Assembly: GCF_020410765.1 (NCBI RefSeq)
Contig: NZ_CP084541.1
Coordinates: forward strand, 2,741,001 to 2,805,000
DNA from: Streptomyces marincola
Lineage (GTDB): Bacteria; Actinomycetota; Actinomycetes; Streptomycetales; Streptomycetaceae
Direction: 5' to 3'
DNA length: 64,000 nucleotides
Shown here: positions 34,068 through 42,401 of the stretch, in pieces
Numbering within the stretch: position 1 is the first letter of the stretch
How the letters are laid out: the number at the start of each line of letters is the position of its first letter
Made by a program: the position numbers and the translations under genes
The notes under the pieces: generated by a model
Databases searched by the model: none
Seen by the model: the letters and a program-made list of their open reading frames with translations, nothing else
What the model was told of the DNA's origin: nothing

Positions 34068-34289
34068 CCATGCCTCCCCGCGTGGATGAAAGACAGGGTG
34101 ACGCCTCTCACATTGTTCTGTCGAGGGCGCGTGGTTGTTTTGTGCGGGAACCCGTAGATATGTCGTAGTCGTCCTTGCCATTGGGCAGCGGGATTTCGCC
34201 ACGGCCGGCTTGGCGTACCGAGGTGCACAGGACCCGGCAGACTGATAGGGCCAGCGGCCAGTTCATGATCGACGCGTAGGGAGGCACGG

Positions 34290-36884
34290 GTGGCGGGCGA
34301 GTCCGCGGACGGTCCGGGACGTGAGCGGGAGCGGAAGTCACCAGAAAGGACGTCCGGGGCCCCCGGAAGGGTTCCCGGGGCAGCGGACGTTCCCGGGAAC
34401 GAGGAGGAGCCCACCATCGGACGGGCCGCCGACCAGGCCGGTGAAAAGCCGGAACGAGCACGGGAATTCAGGGGTACGGGAGTGAGTGGGGGCACGGCAG
34501 CGCCTGCGGCGCGGGCGGCGTCGGGCGCGGACGCGGACGCGTCCGGGCGGGACGAGCGGGACGCGAGCGAAGAGCGGGACGCGAGCGAAGAGCGGGACGC
34601 GAGCGAAGAGCGGGACGCGAGCGAAGAGCGCGGCGAGCGGGACGCGCGCGACCAGCGGGAGCCGGAGGGCCGCGAGGGGCCGGAGGGCCGCGAGGGGCCG
34701 GAGGGCCGCGAGGGGCCGGAGCCGGCCCCGGACGAACGAGCCGGAGCGGGGGCCGCCGAGGACGCCCCCGAGCCGGAGGCGGAGGGCTCCGAGGGCTCCG
34801 AGGCGGGCGCCGCGGCCGAGCGGGACGAGAAGGTCGGGAAGAGCGAGCAGAACGGCGAGCCGGAGGAGCGCGCCAAGGACGCCGACGAGGAGCGCGCCGA
34901 GCAGGCCGGGGAGCCGGAGGAACGGGACGCAGCGGCCGGCCCCGACAGCGCGGAGGAGATATCCCCGGCGCGGGCCGACAGCGAGGACAGCGAAGACCGC
35001 ACAGACGACGAAGACCGCGAAGACCGCGAAGACCGCGAAGACGGCAAAGACAGCGAGGGCGGCGAGCCCGCCGGAACGTCCGGCACCCCGGCGGCGGCGG
35101 ACCGCACGGCCGTGCTGCGGCTGCCCGCCGACGCCGGCACCGGCCGGGCGAGCGCGGGCGGCGAGGAGGGCGACGAGCGCCCCAAGGACACCGCGGAAGC
35201 CGAGGACGCCGGGGACGCCGGGGACGCAGCCGGAACGGCGGACGCCCGCGACGGCGAGGACGCGAAGAGCGCGAAGGACCGGGGGCAGCAGAAGGACCGG
35301 GCGGGCGACAAGGGCGCAGGCGAGGACGGCGACGAGGACCGGGACGACGACGGCGAGGACGCCGGGCCGGAGGCGGACCGCACGGCCATGCTGCGCGTTC
35401 CCGCCGCGACCGCCGCGACAGACGCGACAGACGCGGCGGACGACCGCACGACGTCCCTGCGCGCCACGGACGCGGCCGATCGCGGGACGACGCACCTCCG
35501 GGTGACCGACAAGGCCCCGGCCGGGCCCGCGACCGCGGAGCCCGAGGCCGGGCGGCCGGCCGCGCCGCCCGCGCCGGACGCGCCGCCGGACTCCGCGCGC
35601 GACCCGCTGGAGTTGCTCGCCGCCCTGACCAACCGGCCCCCGCCACCGCCCACTCCGTGGCGGACGGCGGTGCGCCGGTTCAAGATCTGGACCCCGCTCG
35701 TCCTGCTCCTGCTGATCGTCCTCGCGGTCGTGCAGTCGGTGCGCCCGCTGCCCGAGCCCGCGCTCGACCTGACGGCGGCCGAGAGCTACACGTTCGAGGG
35801 CGACATGCCTGAGGTGCCGTGGCCGGCCGCCGGGCAGGCGACGCTGTCCGTGGCGGGGCTCGGCACGTTCGGCTCGTCGGGCGAGCAGGAACCGGTCCCG
35901 ATCGCGTCGGTCGCGAAAGTGATGACCGCCTACGTCATCCTGCGCGACCACCCGATCGAGGGCGACGGCACCGGCGCGGAGATCCCCGTCGACCAACTCG
36001 CCGAGGACGAGGCGGGTCTCTCCGAGCAGAACGAGTCGACCGTCGTGGTCGAGGCCGGGAGCACCATCACGCAGCGGGAGGCGCTCCAGGCCATCATGAT
36101 CCCGTCCGCGAACAACGTGGCCCGGCTGCTGGCCCGTTGGGACGCGGGGTCGGAGGAGGCGTTCGTCGAGAAGATGAACGAGGCCGCCGCCGAGCTGGGG
36201 ATGGACAACACGACCTACACCGACCCGAGCGGCCTGCTGGCGGAGACCGTGTCCACGTCCGAGGACCAGACCAGGCTGGCGCAGGCGGTGATGGAGTACC
36301 CGGTCTTCCGGCAGATCGCGGCCATGCCCGAGTACACCGACAGCCTGGGCACCACCCACCGGAACTGGAACGGCCTGGTGCCGATGAACGGCGTGGTCGG
36401 CATCAAGACCGGCACCACGACCGCCGCGGGCGGCAACCTGATGTTCGCCGCGCGCCAGGAGGTGGGCGGCACCTCGCAGTTGATCGTGGGAGCCGTGCTG
36501 GCCCAGCCGCCGCACCCGTCCGACAACTCGATCCTCACCCAGGCACTCGAATCGGGCGACATCCTGATGACGTACGCCCAGGAGCAGTTGCGCGCCGAAA
36601 CGGTTCTCGCGGCGGGCGACGTGGTCGGGGAGGTCGACGACGGCCTCGGCGGGCGCACCCCGGTGACCGTCACCGAGGACGTGCAGGCCGTGGGCTGGCC
36701 GGGACTTGAGGTCGGCGTCGAGCTGAACGGTGGCGCCGAGGGGATTCCCGGCTCCGCGGACGCGGGGGCCGAGGTCGGGCAGCTGACGGTCGGCGACGGG
36801 CCGGGGCAGGTGGTCGTCCCGCTCGCGCTGGAGGAGGCCCTGGCGGAGCCGGGCTTCTCCGCGCGGCTGACCCGCATCGGCTGA
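34290..36884 (+). CDS. D-alanyl-D-alanine carboxypeptidase with long acidic N-terminal region
   Basis: This 864-residue S11 peptidase trims the terminal D-Ala of peptidoglycan stem peptides. The catalytic domain lies outside the membrane, after one helix at residues about 470-487 (PLVLLLLIVLAVVQSV). Active-site motifs are intact: S540-V-A-K543, S606-A-N608 and K706-T-G. The first 460 residues would be cytoplasmic and are nearly all Asp, Glu, Arg, Ala and Gly, with tandem repeats (ASEERD x4, PEGREG x3, EDRE x3) and scattered RTAVLRLPA, RTAMLRVPA and TTSLRATDA modules. GTG 34290 follows GGGAGG. A 12-bp terminator hairpin follows. Confidence 0.92.
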   Translation: MAGESADGPGRERERKSPERTSGAPGRVPGAADVPGNEEEPTIGRAADQAGEKPERAREFRGTGVSGGTAAPAARAASGADADASGRDERDASEERDASEERDASEERDASEERGERDARDQREPEGREGPEGREGPEGREGPEPAPDERAGAGAAEDAPEPEAEGSEGSEAGAAAERDEKVGKSEQNGEPEERAKDADEERAEQAGEPEERDAAAGPDSAEEISPARADSEDSEDRTDDEDREDREDREDGKDSEGGEPAGTSGTPAAADRTAVLRLPADAGTGRASAGGEEGDERPKDTAEAEDAGDAGDAAGTADARDGEDAKSAKDRGQQKDRAGDKGAGEDGDEDRDDDGEDAGPEADRTAMLRVPAATAATDATDAADDRTTSLRATDAADRGTTHLRVTDKAPAGPATAEPEAGRPAAPPAPDAPPDSARDPLELLAALTNRPPPPPTPWRTAVRRFKIWTPLVLLLLIVLAVVQSVRPLPEPALDLTAAESYTFEGDMPEVPWPAAGQATLSVAGLGTFGSSGEQEPVPIASVAKVMTAYVILRDHPIEGDGTGAEIPVDQLAEDEAGLSEQNESTVVVEAGSTITQREALQAIMIPSANNVARLLARWDAGSEEAFVEKMNEAAAELGMDNTTYTDPSGLLAETVSTSEDQTRLAQAVMEYPVFRQIAAMPEYTDSLGTTHRNWNGLVPMNGVVGIKTGTTTAAGGNLMFAARQEVGGTSQLIVGAVLAQPPHPSDNSILTQALESGDILMTYAQEQLRAETVLAAGDVVGEVDDGLGGRTPVTVTEDVQAVGWPGLEVGVELNGGAEGIPGSADAGAEVGQLTVGDGPGQVVVPLALEEALAEPGFSARLTRIG
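34560..34715 (+). repeat. two adjacent 18-bp tandem repeat arrays in the carboxypeptidase gene
   Basis: GACGCGAGCGAAGAGCGG repeats four times (34560-34631, the last base differs), and CCGGAGGGCCGCGAGGGG repeats three times (34662-34715). Both are in frame and code for charged hexapeptides in the cytoplasmic tail. Confidence 0.95.
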
Positions 36885-36894
36885 CGCACGGGGA

Positions 36895-36924
36895 GAACGG
36901 GGGGCCGGTTCTGGCCCCCCGTTC
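36895..36924. terminator. 12-bp terminator after the carboxypeptidase gene
   Basis: This perfect stem (36895-36906 with 36913-36924) has a 6-nt loop, 11 nt past the stop. It overlaps the start of the palindrome at 36921. Confidence 0.8.
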
Positions 36925-36940
36925 ACCCGTGCGGGTGAAC
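36921..36940. repeat. palindrome GTTCACCCG-TG-CGGGTGAAC
   Basis: This perfect inverted repeat has 9-bp arms and lies 105 nt upstream of the zinc-ribbon microprotein gene at 37045. The same core (TTCACCCG-NN-CGGGTGAA) recurs at 42662-42679. Confidence 0.8.
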
Positions 36941-37044
36941 GCCCCTCCCGTCGCGGCGGCGGCCCCGCACCGGGGCTGCCGCCCCCGGGGGCCGCGCGCT
37001 ACAGTCGGTGCCCCACGGCGAGGGTGGCGTGAGGGGGCAGCCCC

Positions 37045-37137
37045 GTGGAATGTCCATCGTGCGGGTCGGGTAACGGCCGCAGGCTCAACAACGGCAACTG
37101 GGTGTGCGACGACTGTGGCTCGGTCACCGCAGGATGA
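37045..37137 (+). CDS. 30-residue zinc-ribbon microprotein
   Basis: GTG 37045, with AGGGGG 8 nt upstream, opens a complete 30-codon frame with two CxxC knuckles: C-P-S-C near the N-terminus and C-D-D-C near the C-terminus, 15 residues apart, with an Asn/Gly loop and one Trp two residues before the second knuckle. This is a minimal zinc ribbon. It resembles the 31-residue protein at 41222 in spacing and flanking residues (CPSCGS...W.C..C.S). It overlaps the next frame by 23 nt. The function is unknown; zinc ribbons of this type bind nucleic acid or protein. Confidence 0.7.
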   Translation: MECPSCGSGNGRRLNNGNWVCDDCGSVTAG

Positions 37138-37294
37138 GGCCGCGTGGCGGGACTTGGACCCGGCCACGCGCGAACGACTCGACTTTCTCGACCCCGAGGA
37201 CTTCACGGTGGGGCCCACCGCGGAGGCGGCGGCGCAGTGGGAACGTTTCACGCAGACCCTCGACCGCGCGGAACGGTACCGCCCGCCGGAGTGA
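37115..37294 (+). CDS. small acidic protein overlapping the zinc-ribbon gene
   Basis: This frame of 59 residues from GTG 37115 overlaps the end of the zinc-ribbon gene. The protein is DEAAWRDLDPATRERLDFLDPEDF followed by a helical tail ending RAERYRPPE; its composition is typical of a real soluble small protein. There is no ATG and only weak ribosome-binding sequence, so translation is probably coupled to the microprotein. No family is recognised. Confidence 0.55.
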   Translation: MARSPQDEAAWRDLDPATRERLDFLDPEDFTVGPTAEAAAQWERFTQTLDRAERYRPPE

Positions 37295-37315
37295 GCCCGC
37301 CGCCGCGGTGAGCCC

Positions 37316-37352
37316 GCGTTCCCGGCGCGCGCCGGGCGCGCGCCGGGAACGC
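37316..37352. terminator. 16-bp bidirectional terminator
   Basis: This perfect stem (37316-37331 with 37337-37352) has a 5-nt loop. It lies between the convergent small gene and the dehydratase and ends 5 nt from the stop of the latter. Confidence 0.8.
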
Positions 37353-37356
37353 GCGC

Positions 37357-39159
37357 CTAGTGCGAGTGGCGCGGCACGGCGTCGCCGCTGCGGCCCACCA
37401 GGAAGTCGAGGTCGGCGCCCCGGTCGGCCTGCATGACGTGCTCCGTGTACAGCCGCGCCCAGCCGCGTTCCGGCTTCGGCTCCGACGGCGGCGCCGGGGT
37501 GCGCGCGGCGAGTTCCTCCGCGGGCACGTCGAGGTCGAGTCTGCGGGCCGCGGCGTCGAGTTCGATCCAGTCGCCGGTGCGGACCAGCGCGAGCGGGCCG
37601 CCCACGGCGGCCTCGGGGGCGACGTGCAGGACGCACGTTCCGTAGCCGGTGCCGCTCATGCGCGCGTCGCTGATGCGCACGATGTCCTCGACGCCCGCTT
37701 CGAGGAGCACCTTGGGCACCGGCGGGTTGCCCACCTCGGGGAACCCCGGGTAGCCGCGGGGGCCGGCGTTGCGGATGACGAGCACGGTGTCGGCGTCGAC
37801 CGGCAGGTCGGGGTCGTCGGCGACGGCCGTGTAGTCCTCGATGCGGTCGAAGACCAGCGCGCGCCCGCGGTGCCTGAGCAGGTGGGGCGAGGCGGCGGAG
37901 ATCTTCAGCACGGCGCCGTCGGGGCACAGGGAGCCGCGCAGCACGACGGTGCCCTCGCCGGCCGGGCGGAACGGCTCGTCCGCCGCGCGGATCACCTCGC
38001 GGTTCCAGCACGGCGCCTCGCCGGTGGCCTCCCGCACGGTGACGCCGCCGACGGTCGGCGCGTCGCCGTGCAGCAGGCCGAGCGCGCCCAGTTCGCGCAG
38101 CACGGCGGGCAGGCCGCCGGCGTAGAAGAAGTCCTCCATCAGGAAGCGCCCCGAGGGCATCAGGTCGACCAGCACGGGCACTTCGGTGGTCAGCCGGTCG
38201 AAGTCGTCGAGGTCGAGGGGCACTCCGACGCGGCCGGCGAGTGCGAGCAGGTGCACGACCGCGTTGGTGGAGCCGCCGAGCGCCGCGTTGGCGCGGATCG
38301 CGTTCTCGAACGCCTCGCGGGTCAGCACGGCCGAGGGCCGCACGTCCTCCTCGACCAGCGCCACCGCGCGGCGGCCCGCCGCCTGCGCCAGCGCGAACCT
38401 GCGGGCGTCCACGGCGGGAATCGCGGCCGAGCCCGGCAGTTGCATGCCCAGGGCCTCGGCCACGCAGGCCATCGTGGACGCGGTGCCCATCGTCATGCAG
38501 TGGCCGCGGCTGCGGGACATGCAGCCCTCGGCCTCGCTCAGTTCCGCCGGGGTCATGCGTCCGGCCCTGACCTCCTCGCTCAGCCGCCACACGTCGGTGC
38601 CGGAACCGAGTTCGCGGCCCTGGAACTTGCCGTTGAGCATGGGCCCGCCGGTCACCATGAGGGCGGGCAGGTCGACGCTGGCCGCGGCCATCAGCAGGGC
38701 GGGGGTGGTCTTGTCGCAGCCGGAGAGGAGGACGACGCCGTCGAGCGGGTTGGCGCGGATGGTCTCCTCTGCCTCCATGGCCATCAGGTTGCGGAACAGC
38801 ATGGTGGTGGGGCGCATCAGCGTCTCGCCGAGCGACATGACGGGGAATTCGAGCGGCAGGCCGCCGGCCTCCCAGACGCCGCGCTTGACGGCGTCCGCGA
38901 CGTCGCGCAGGTGCGCGTTGCAGGGGGTCAGCTCCGACCAGCTGCTCGCGATGCCGATGACGGGGCGGCCGTCGAACACCTCGGGGCCGAAGCCCTGGTT
39001 GCGCATCCAGGAGCGGTGGATGAAGCCGTTGCGTCCCTCGGCGGCGAACCACGCGCCGCTGCGGCGCCCGGTGGCCCCGGCCGCGTGCTCCGCCGGTGTC
39101 GCTCCGGCGGATGTCGTTCCCGCCGCCTTCTCCGGCGTCGCCTTCTCGGGTGCTGTCAT
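37357..39159 (-). CDS. IlvD/Edd-family dehydratase, probably acting on a sugar acid
   Basis: This 600-residue Fe-S dehydratase has conserved cysteines in LLSGCDKTTPALLMAA and EGCMSRSRGHCMTMGTAST, NAALGGSTNAVVHLLALAGR, and the C-terminal ISDARMSGTGYGT. The CMTMGTAST and R-x-N-G-F-I-H-R-S-W segments fit arabinonate/xylonate-type dehydratases better than IlvD, which makes branched amino acids. ATG 39159 has AGGAGG upstream; the first 45 residues are a Pro/Ala-rich extension. It is divergent from a GH1 glucosidase, consistent with sugar catabolism. The exact substrate is not determinable here. Confidence 0.88.
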   Translation of the reverse strand: MTAPEKATPEKAAGTTSAGATPAEHAAGATGRRSGAWFAAEGRNGFIHRSWMRNQGFGPEVFDGRPVIGIASSWSELTPCNAHLRDVADAVKRGVWEAGGLPLEFPVMSLGETLMRPTTMLFRNLMAMEAEETIRANPLDGVVLLSGCDKTTPALLMAAASVDLPALMVTGGPMLNGKFQGRELGSGTDVWRLSEEVRAGRMTPAELSEAEGCMSRSRGHCMTMGTASTMACVAEALGMQLPGSAAIPAVDARRFALAQAAGRRAVALVEEDVRPSAVLTREAFENAIRANAALGGSTNAVVHLLALAGRVGVPLDLDDFDRLTTEVPVLVDLMPSGRFLMEDFFYAGGLPAVLRELGALGLLHGDAPTVGGVTVREATGEAPCWNREVIRAADEPFRPAGEGTVVLRGSLCPDGAVLKISAASPHLLRHRGRALVFDRIEDYTAVADDPDLPVDADTVLVIRNAGPRGYPGFPEVGNPPVPKVLLEAGVEDIVRISDARMSGTGYGTCVLHVAPEAAVGGPLALVRTGDWIELDAAARRLDLDVPAEELAARTPAPPSEPKPERGWARLYTEHVMQADRGADLDFLVGRSGDAVPRHSH

Positions 39160-39410
39160 GCCGCGGTGCCTCCTGCTCGTCCGTGGACTCGGTGCGCGTG
39201 TGCCGCCCGCGCCGCCCGCGCGGTGGCGGGCGGACGGCGGCGCGTTCAAGCGTCACATGCCCGGCCCGGGGGGAACGGTGGCGGGCCGCGACATCACGGC
39301 TCGCCCGCTGGCCGGTTCCGGATGATCCGTGGCTTACGCTCGACAAGTTGCATGCGCCGTCATCTCACTGGCAATACTGAAAAACACCGAAACAGCGGGA
39401 ACTTTTTCTC

Positions 39411-40781
39411 ATGACACATGACCTGAGCACTGAGCAGTTTCCCGAGGGCTTCGCCTGGGGAACGGCCACCGCCAGCTACCAGATCGAGGGGGCCGTGCAC
39501 GAGGACGGCCGGCTGCCCTCGGTGTGGGATACGTTCGCGCACACGCCCGGCAAGGTGTTCCGCAACCAGACCGGCGACGTCGCGGCGGACCACTACCACC
39601 GCTGGCCCGAGGACGTGTCGCTGCTCGCCGACCTCGGCGTGACGCACTACCGGTTCTCGCTGGCCTGGCCCCGCATCCAGCCCGAGGGGTACGGCCCCGT
39701 CAACGGCGCGGGCGTCGACTTCTACAGCCGGCTCGTCGACTCACTGCTCGACCACGGCATCACGCCGTGGGTCACGCTCTACCACTGGGACCTGCCGCAG
39801 CCGCTTGAGGACGCCGGCGGCTGGCCGCGGCGGGAGACCGCCGAGAAGTTCGCGGAGTACGCGGCGCTGATCCACCAGCGCCTCGGCGACCGGGTGCGGG
39901 ACTGGACGACGCTGAACGAGCCGTGGTGCGCGGCGTTCCTCGGCTACGCGAGCGGCTACCACGCGCCCGGGCGCGCCGACGGCGCCGCCGCGATGCGGGC
40001 CGCGCACCACCTGATGCTCGGGCACGGCCTGGCCGTCGAGGCGCTGCGCGCCCAGGGCGCGGCGAACCTCGGCCTCACGGTCAACCTGTACCCCGTGGAC
40101 GCGGCCACCGACGGGGACGCCGACCGGGACGCGGCGCGGCGCATCGACGGCCTGATGAACCGCCTCTTCCTCGACCCGGTGCTGCGCGGCTCCTACCCGG
40201 CGGACGTGCTGAAGGACGTCGCCGAGATCACCGGCACCGAGCACGTGCGCGACGGCGACCTCGCGACCATCTCGGCGCCGCTGGACTTCCTCGGCGTGAA
40301 CTACTACTCGCGCCACGTCGTGCGCGCCGGCGCGCCGCGGCCCGGGCCCTCGCAGTGGGTCGGTTCCTCCGACGTGGAGTTCGTCAAGCGCGGGGTGCCC
40401 GAGACCGAGATGGGCTGGGAGATCGACCCGGACGGGCTGTACGAGACGCTGACGCGCCTCGCCCGCGAGTACGGCCCGCTGCCGCTGTACGTCACGGAGA
40501 ACGGGGCCGCGTTCCCCGACGAGGTGACGCGCGAGGGGCGCGTGCACGACGAGGACCGCCGCCGCTACCTGGAGGAGCACTTCAGGGCGGCGCACCGGGC
40601 CATCGCGGACGGGGCCGACCTGCGCGGCTACTTCGTGTGGACGCTGCTGGACAACTTCGAGTGGGCGCACGGCTATTCGAAGCGGTTCGGTCTGGTGCAC
40701 GTGGACTTCGAGACGCAGGTGCGGACCCTGAAGGACAGCGGTCGCTGGTTCTCCGAGATCACGCGCGCCAACGCGCTGTGA
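39411..40781 (+). CDS. GH1-family beta-glucosidase
   Basis: This 456-residue TIM-barrel glycosidase hydrolyses beta-glucosides such as cellobiose inside the cell, as it has no signal peptide. The acid/base is Glu of WTTLNEPWC (about 167) and the nucleophile Glu of YVTENGAAF (about 363); the N-terminal FPEGFAWGTATASYQIEGA is the GH1 signature. ATG 39411 has only a weak GCGGGAA site; the leader is unusually AT-rich and contains GAAAAA and TTTTTC arms (39379-39408). No ABC transporter or LacI regulator is next to it. Confidence 0.95.
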   Translation: MTHDLSTEQFPEGFAWGTATASYQIEGAVHEDGRLPSVWDTFAHTPGKVFRNQTGDVAADHYHRWPEDVSLLADLGVTHYRFSLAWPRIQPEGYGPVNGAGVDFYSRLVDSLLDHGITPWVTLYHWDLPQPLEDAGGWPRRETAEKFAEYAALIHQRLGDRVRDWTTLNEPWCAAFLGYASGYHAPGRADGAAAMRAAHHLMLGHGLAVEALRAQGAANLGLTVNLYPVDAATDGDADRDAARRIDGLMNRLFLDPVLRGSYPADVLKDVAEITGTEHVRDGDLATISAPLDFLGVNYYSRHVVRAGAPRPGPSQWVGSSDVEFVKRGVPETEMGWEIDPDGLYETLTRLAREYGPLPLYVTENGAAFPDEVTREGRVHDEDRRRYLEEHFRAAHRAIADGADLRGYFVWTLLDNFEWAHGYSKRFGLVHVDFETQVRTLKDSGRWFSEITRANAL

Positions 40782-41221
40782 GCGCGGGGGTGGCCGCCGC
40801 CGGGCGGCCACCTCCTCCGGCGTCACGCCCCTGCGCGCCCGAGCGCGGCCCAGCGCGGCCCGCGCCGCCCCGCGCCGCACGTGCTGTCCCGCGCCGCGCG
40901 CCGTCTGCCGCGCGCCGGCGCGTGGGCTCGCGCCGGCGTTCGCCCTTCGCACACACCCGCGTTGCCTGAGCCGGCGCGGCGACGTTCCGCACTGGCCGCC
41001 CGGCCGGGTGGCGCGCGATGCTGTTCGTCCCGCCGCGGCCTCCGCCACGGCGGGTCCGTGCGCGGGCGGCCCCAGGGAGGCCGCGCCGGAGCGTGCCCGC
41101 CGGGGCGTGCGGCAAGCCGCACGAGCGGGCCCGCCCCGGCCCCGGGAACGTTCCGGGGAGCGCACGGCGACGGCCGCCGCCGGCCGTCGTCGACACGCCG
41201 AAATGGGATGGGGAAACGCGC
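40782..41221. other. 440-bp gene-free GC-rich stretch
   Basis: No frame here has codon bias or similarity of its own. It holds a hairpin (41106-41123) and the palindrome GGAACGTTCC (41145-41154) about 70 nt upstream of the zinc-ribbon microprotein start, flanked by CCC and GGG one base out on each side. These could belong to the leader or promoter of that small gene. Confidence 0.5.
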
Positions 41222-41317
41222 ATGAAGTGTCCGAGCTGCGGCAGCGTCAACGTGACGAGCACCGGCATGCCGCGCAGGTGGCAGTGCATGGACTGCCACA
41301 GCACGTTCGCCCGCTGA
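41222..41317 (+). CDS. 31-residue zinc-ribbon microprotein
   Basis: This complete frame from ATG 41222 encodes C-P-S-C close to the N-terminus and C-M-D-C near the C-terminus, 16 residues apart, with an Arg-Arg-Trp-Gln segment before the second knuckle. The pattern parallels the protein at 37045. The weak GGGGAAACGCGC site upstream suggests modest translation. A 13-bp hairpin terminator at 41325-41355 directly follows, supporting a genuine short transcript. The function is unknown. Confidence 0.75.
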   Translation: MKCPSCGSVNVTSTGMPRRWQCMDCHSTFAR

Positions 41318-41324
41318 ACGGCCG

Positions 41325-41355
41325 CCGGGCGCCCGCCTGTTCGGTGGGCGCCCGG
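41325..41355. terminator. 13-bp bidirectional terminator
   Basis: The stem 41325-41337 with 41343-41355 includes one G-T pair and has a 5-nt loop. It lies between the microprotein gene and the convergent small gene. Confidence 0.75.
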
Positions 41356-41598
41356 TCAGCCGGCCGTGTCGTTCCCGTCGTCGACGTACTCCGCGCCGTC
41401 CGCTCCGTGCCGGTCGTTGAGGTGGCCGGCCAGGGCGCGGGCCGCCGCCTCGTCCGCGCCGAAGAACGCCGCGCGCGGGCGCCCGTCCTCGCCCTGGACG
41501 TGCACCAGGCTGCCCACCGGGTCCACCACGTACCAGCCGCGTTCGCTGCTGCGCCGCGCCTCGAAGCCCGTGCGCGCGCTCGCGTCGAATTCGTCCAC
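41356..41598 (-). CDS. small acidic protein of unknown function
   Basis: About 80 residues run from GTG 41598 (V-D-E-F-D-A-S), with no clear ribosome site; GTG 41615 is an alternative. Visible features are SSERGWYVVDPVGSLVHVQGEDG, then FFGADEAAARALAGHLND, resembling a small beta-rich fold with a helix. I cannot name the family. It starts 56 nt past the HNH nuclease stop on the same strand and may be expressed with it. Confidence 0.55.
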   Translation of the reverse strand: MDEFDASARTGFEARRSSERGWYVVDPVGSLVHVQGEDGRPRAAFFGADEAAARALAGHLNDRHGADGAEYVDDGNDTAG

Positions 41599-41654
41599 GG
41601 CCCGATCATGCAGCACGGGGGCCGCCAGCCGCCGCACCGCCCGGCGGCCGGCCC

Positions 41655-42401
41655 TCACGCCTCGCAGGTCCCCAACAGGTCGGTGAGCGTGGCGAGTTCG
41701 GCTTCCGTAATGGTCAGCTCGTAGGTGTGCTTGACCGAGGTCCAGGCCACCGCGTAGGTGCAGTGGAAGTCCTCGGCGGGCGGCAGCCACTCGTCGGGCG
41801 ACTGGTCGCCCTTCTCGCGGTTGACGCCCGAGGCGACGGCGATGAGCTGCGGATGCTCCAGGTCGTTGGCGAACTCGCCGCGCTCGTCGTCCGTCCACGC
41901 GTCGGCGCCCGAGCGCCAGGCGTTGGCCAACGGCACCATGTGGTCGATGTCGATCTCGCCGTCGTCCCCGTACTCCCGCGCGTCGTAGGCGCTGAACCAC
42001 GAGCCCGCCACCGGCCGGCACTCGTCGTCGACCTCGACGCCCTCGCCGTCGCGGCGCAGCACCAGCTGGCGGACGGTGCAGCCGTCCACGCTGGCCCAGT
42101 GCGGGAACCTGTCCCTTGAGTAGCCGGTCATCGGCTCCGGCTCGGCCACGGTGAGTTCCGCGAGCAGCCCGGCGGCCTCGGCCGGGTCCGGCAGCCCGGG
42201 CAGCTCGTGCCCGCCGCCGGGGCGCGGCGCGGCGCCGTCCCCCGTCTCGGCCGGCTGCCGGCCGCCGGACGCACCGCCCGTCCCGTCCGCCTCCCCTGCG
42301 GCGCTTCCGCCGGAGTCGTCGTCCGACCCGCAGCCCCCGGCGGTGAACACCACCGCGCCCGCCACCGCCGAGACCGCCATTGCCCGAAGCCGCTTGTTCA
42401 T
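41655..42401 (-). CDS. secreted lipoprotein with HNH-type nuclease domain
   Basis: This 248-residue protein has a lipoprotein signal at residues 1-25 (KR, hydrophobic, then T-A-G-G-C lipobox) and a Gly/Ser-rich linker. The catalytic region is of the GmrSD/DUF1524-like secreted type: IDIDHMVPLANAWRSGADAW, DLEHPQLIAVASGVNREKGD, DEWLPP and CTYA. The DHxVPL core with later N and K residues matches the beta-beta-alpha metal fold. Streptomyces secrete several such nucleases for scavenging DNA or in development. ATG 42401 is the only start with a signal peptide. Confidence 0.9.
   Translation of the reverse strand: MNKRLRAMAVSAVAGAVVFTAGGCGSDDDSGGSAAGEADGTGGASGGRQPAETGDGAAPRPGGGHELPGLPDPAEAAGLLAELTVAEPEPMTGYSRDRFPHWASVDGCTVRQLVLRRDGEGVEVDDECRPVAGSWFSAYDAREYGDDGEIDIDHMVPLANAWRSGADAWTDDERGEFANDLEHPQLIAVASGVNREKGDQSPDEWLPPAEDFHCTYAVAWTSVKHTYELTITEAELATLTDLLGTCEA

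Noticed and set aside
34560..34715. 18-bp arrays as a possible CRISPR or VNTR locus outside genes
   Set aside because: They are in-frame coding repeats of the carboxypeptidase N-terminus.
34338..36926. 862-codon minus-strand frame
   Set aside because: It mirrors the carboxypeptidase gene, including its repeats. No independent evidence.
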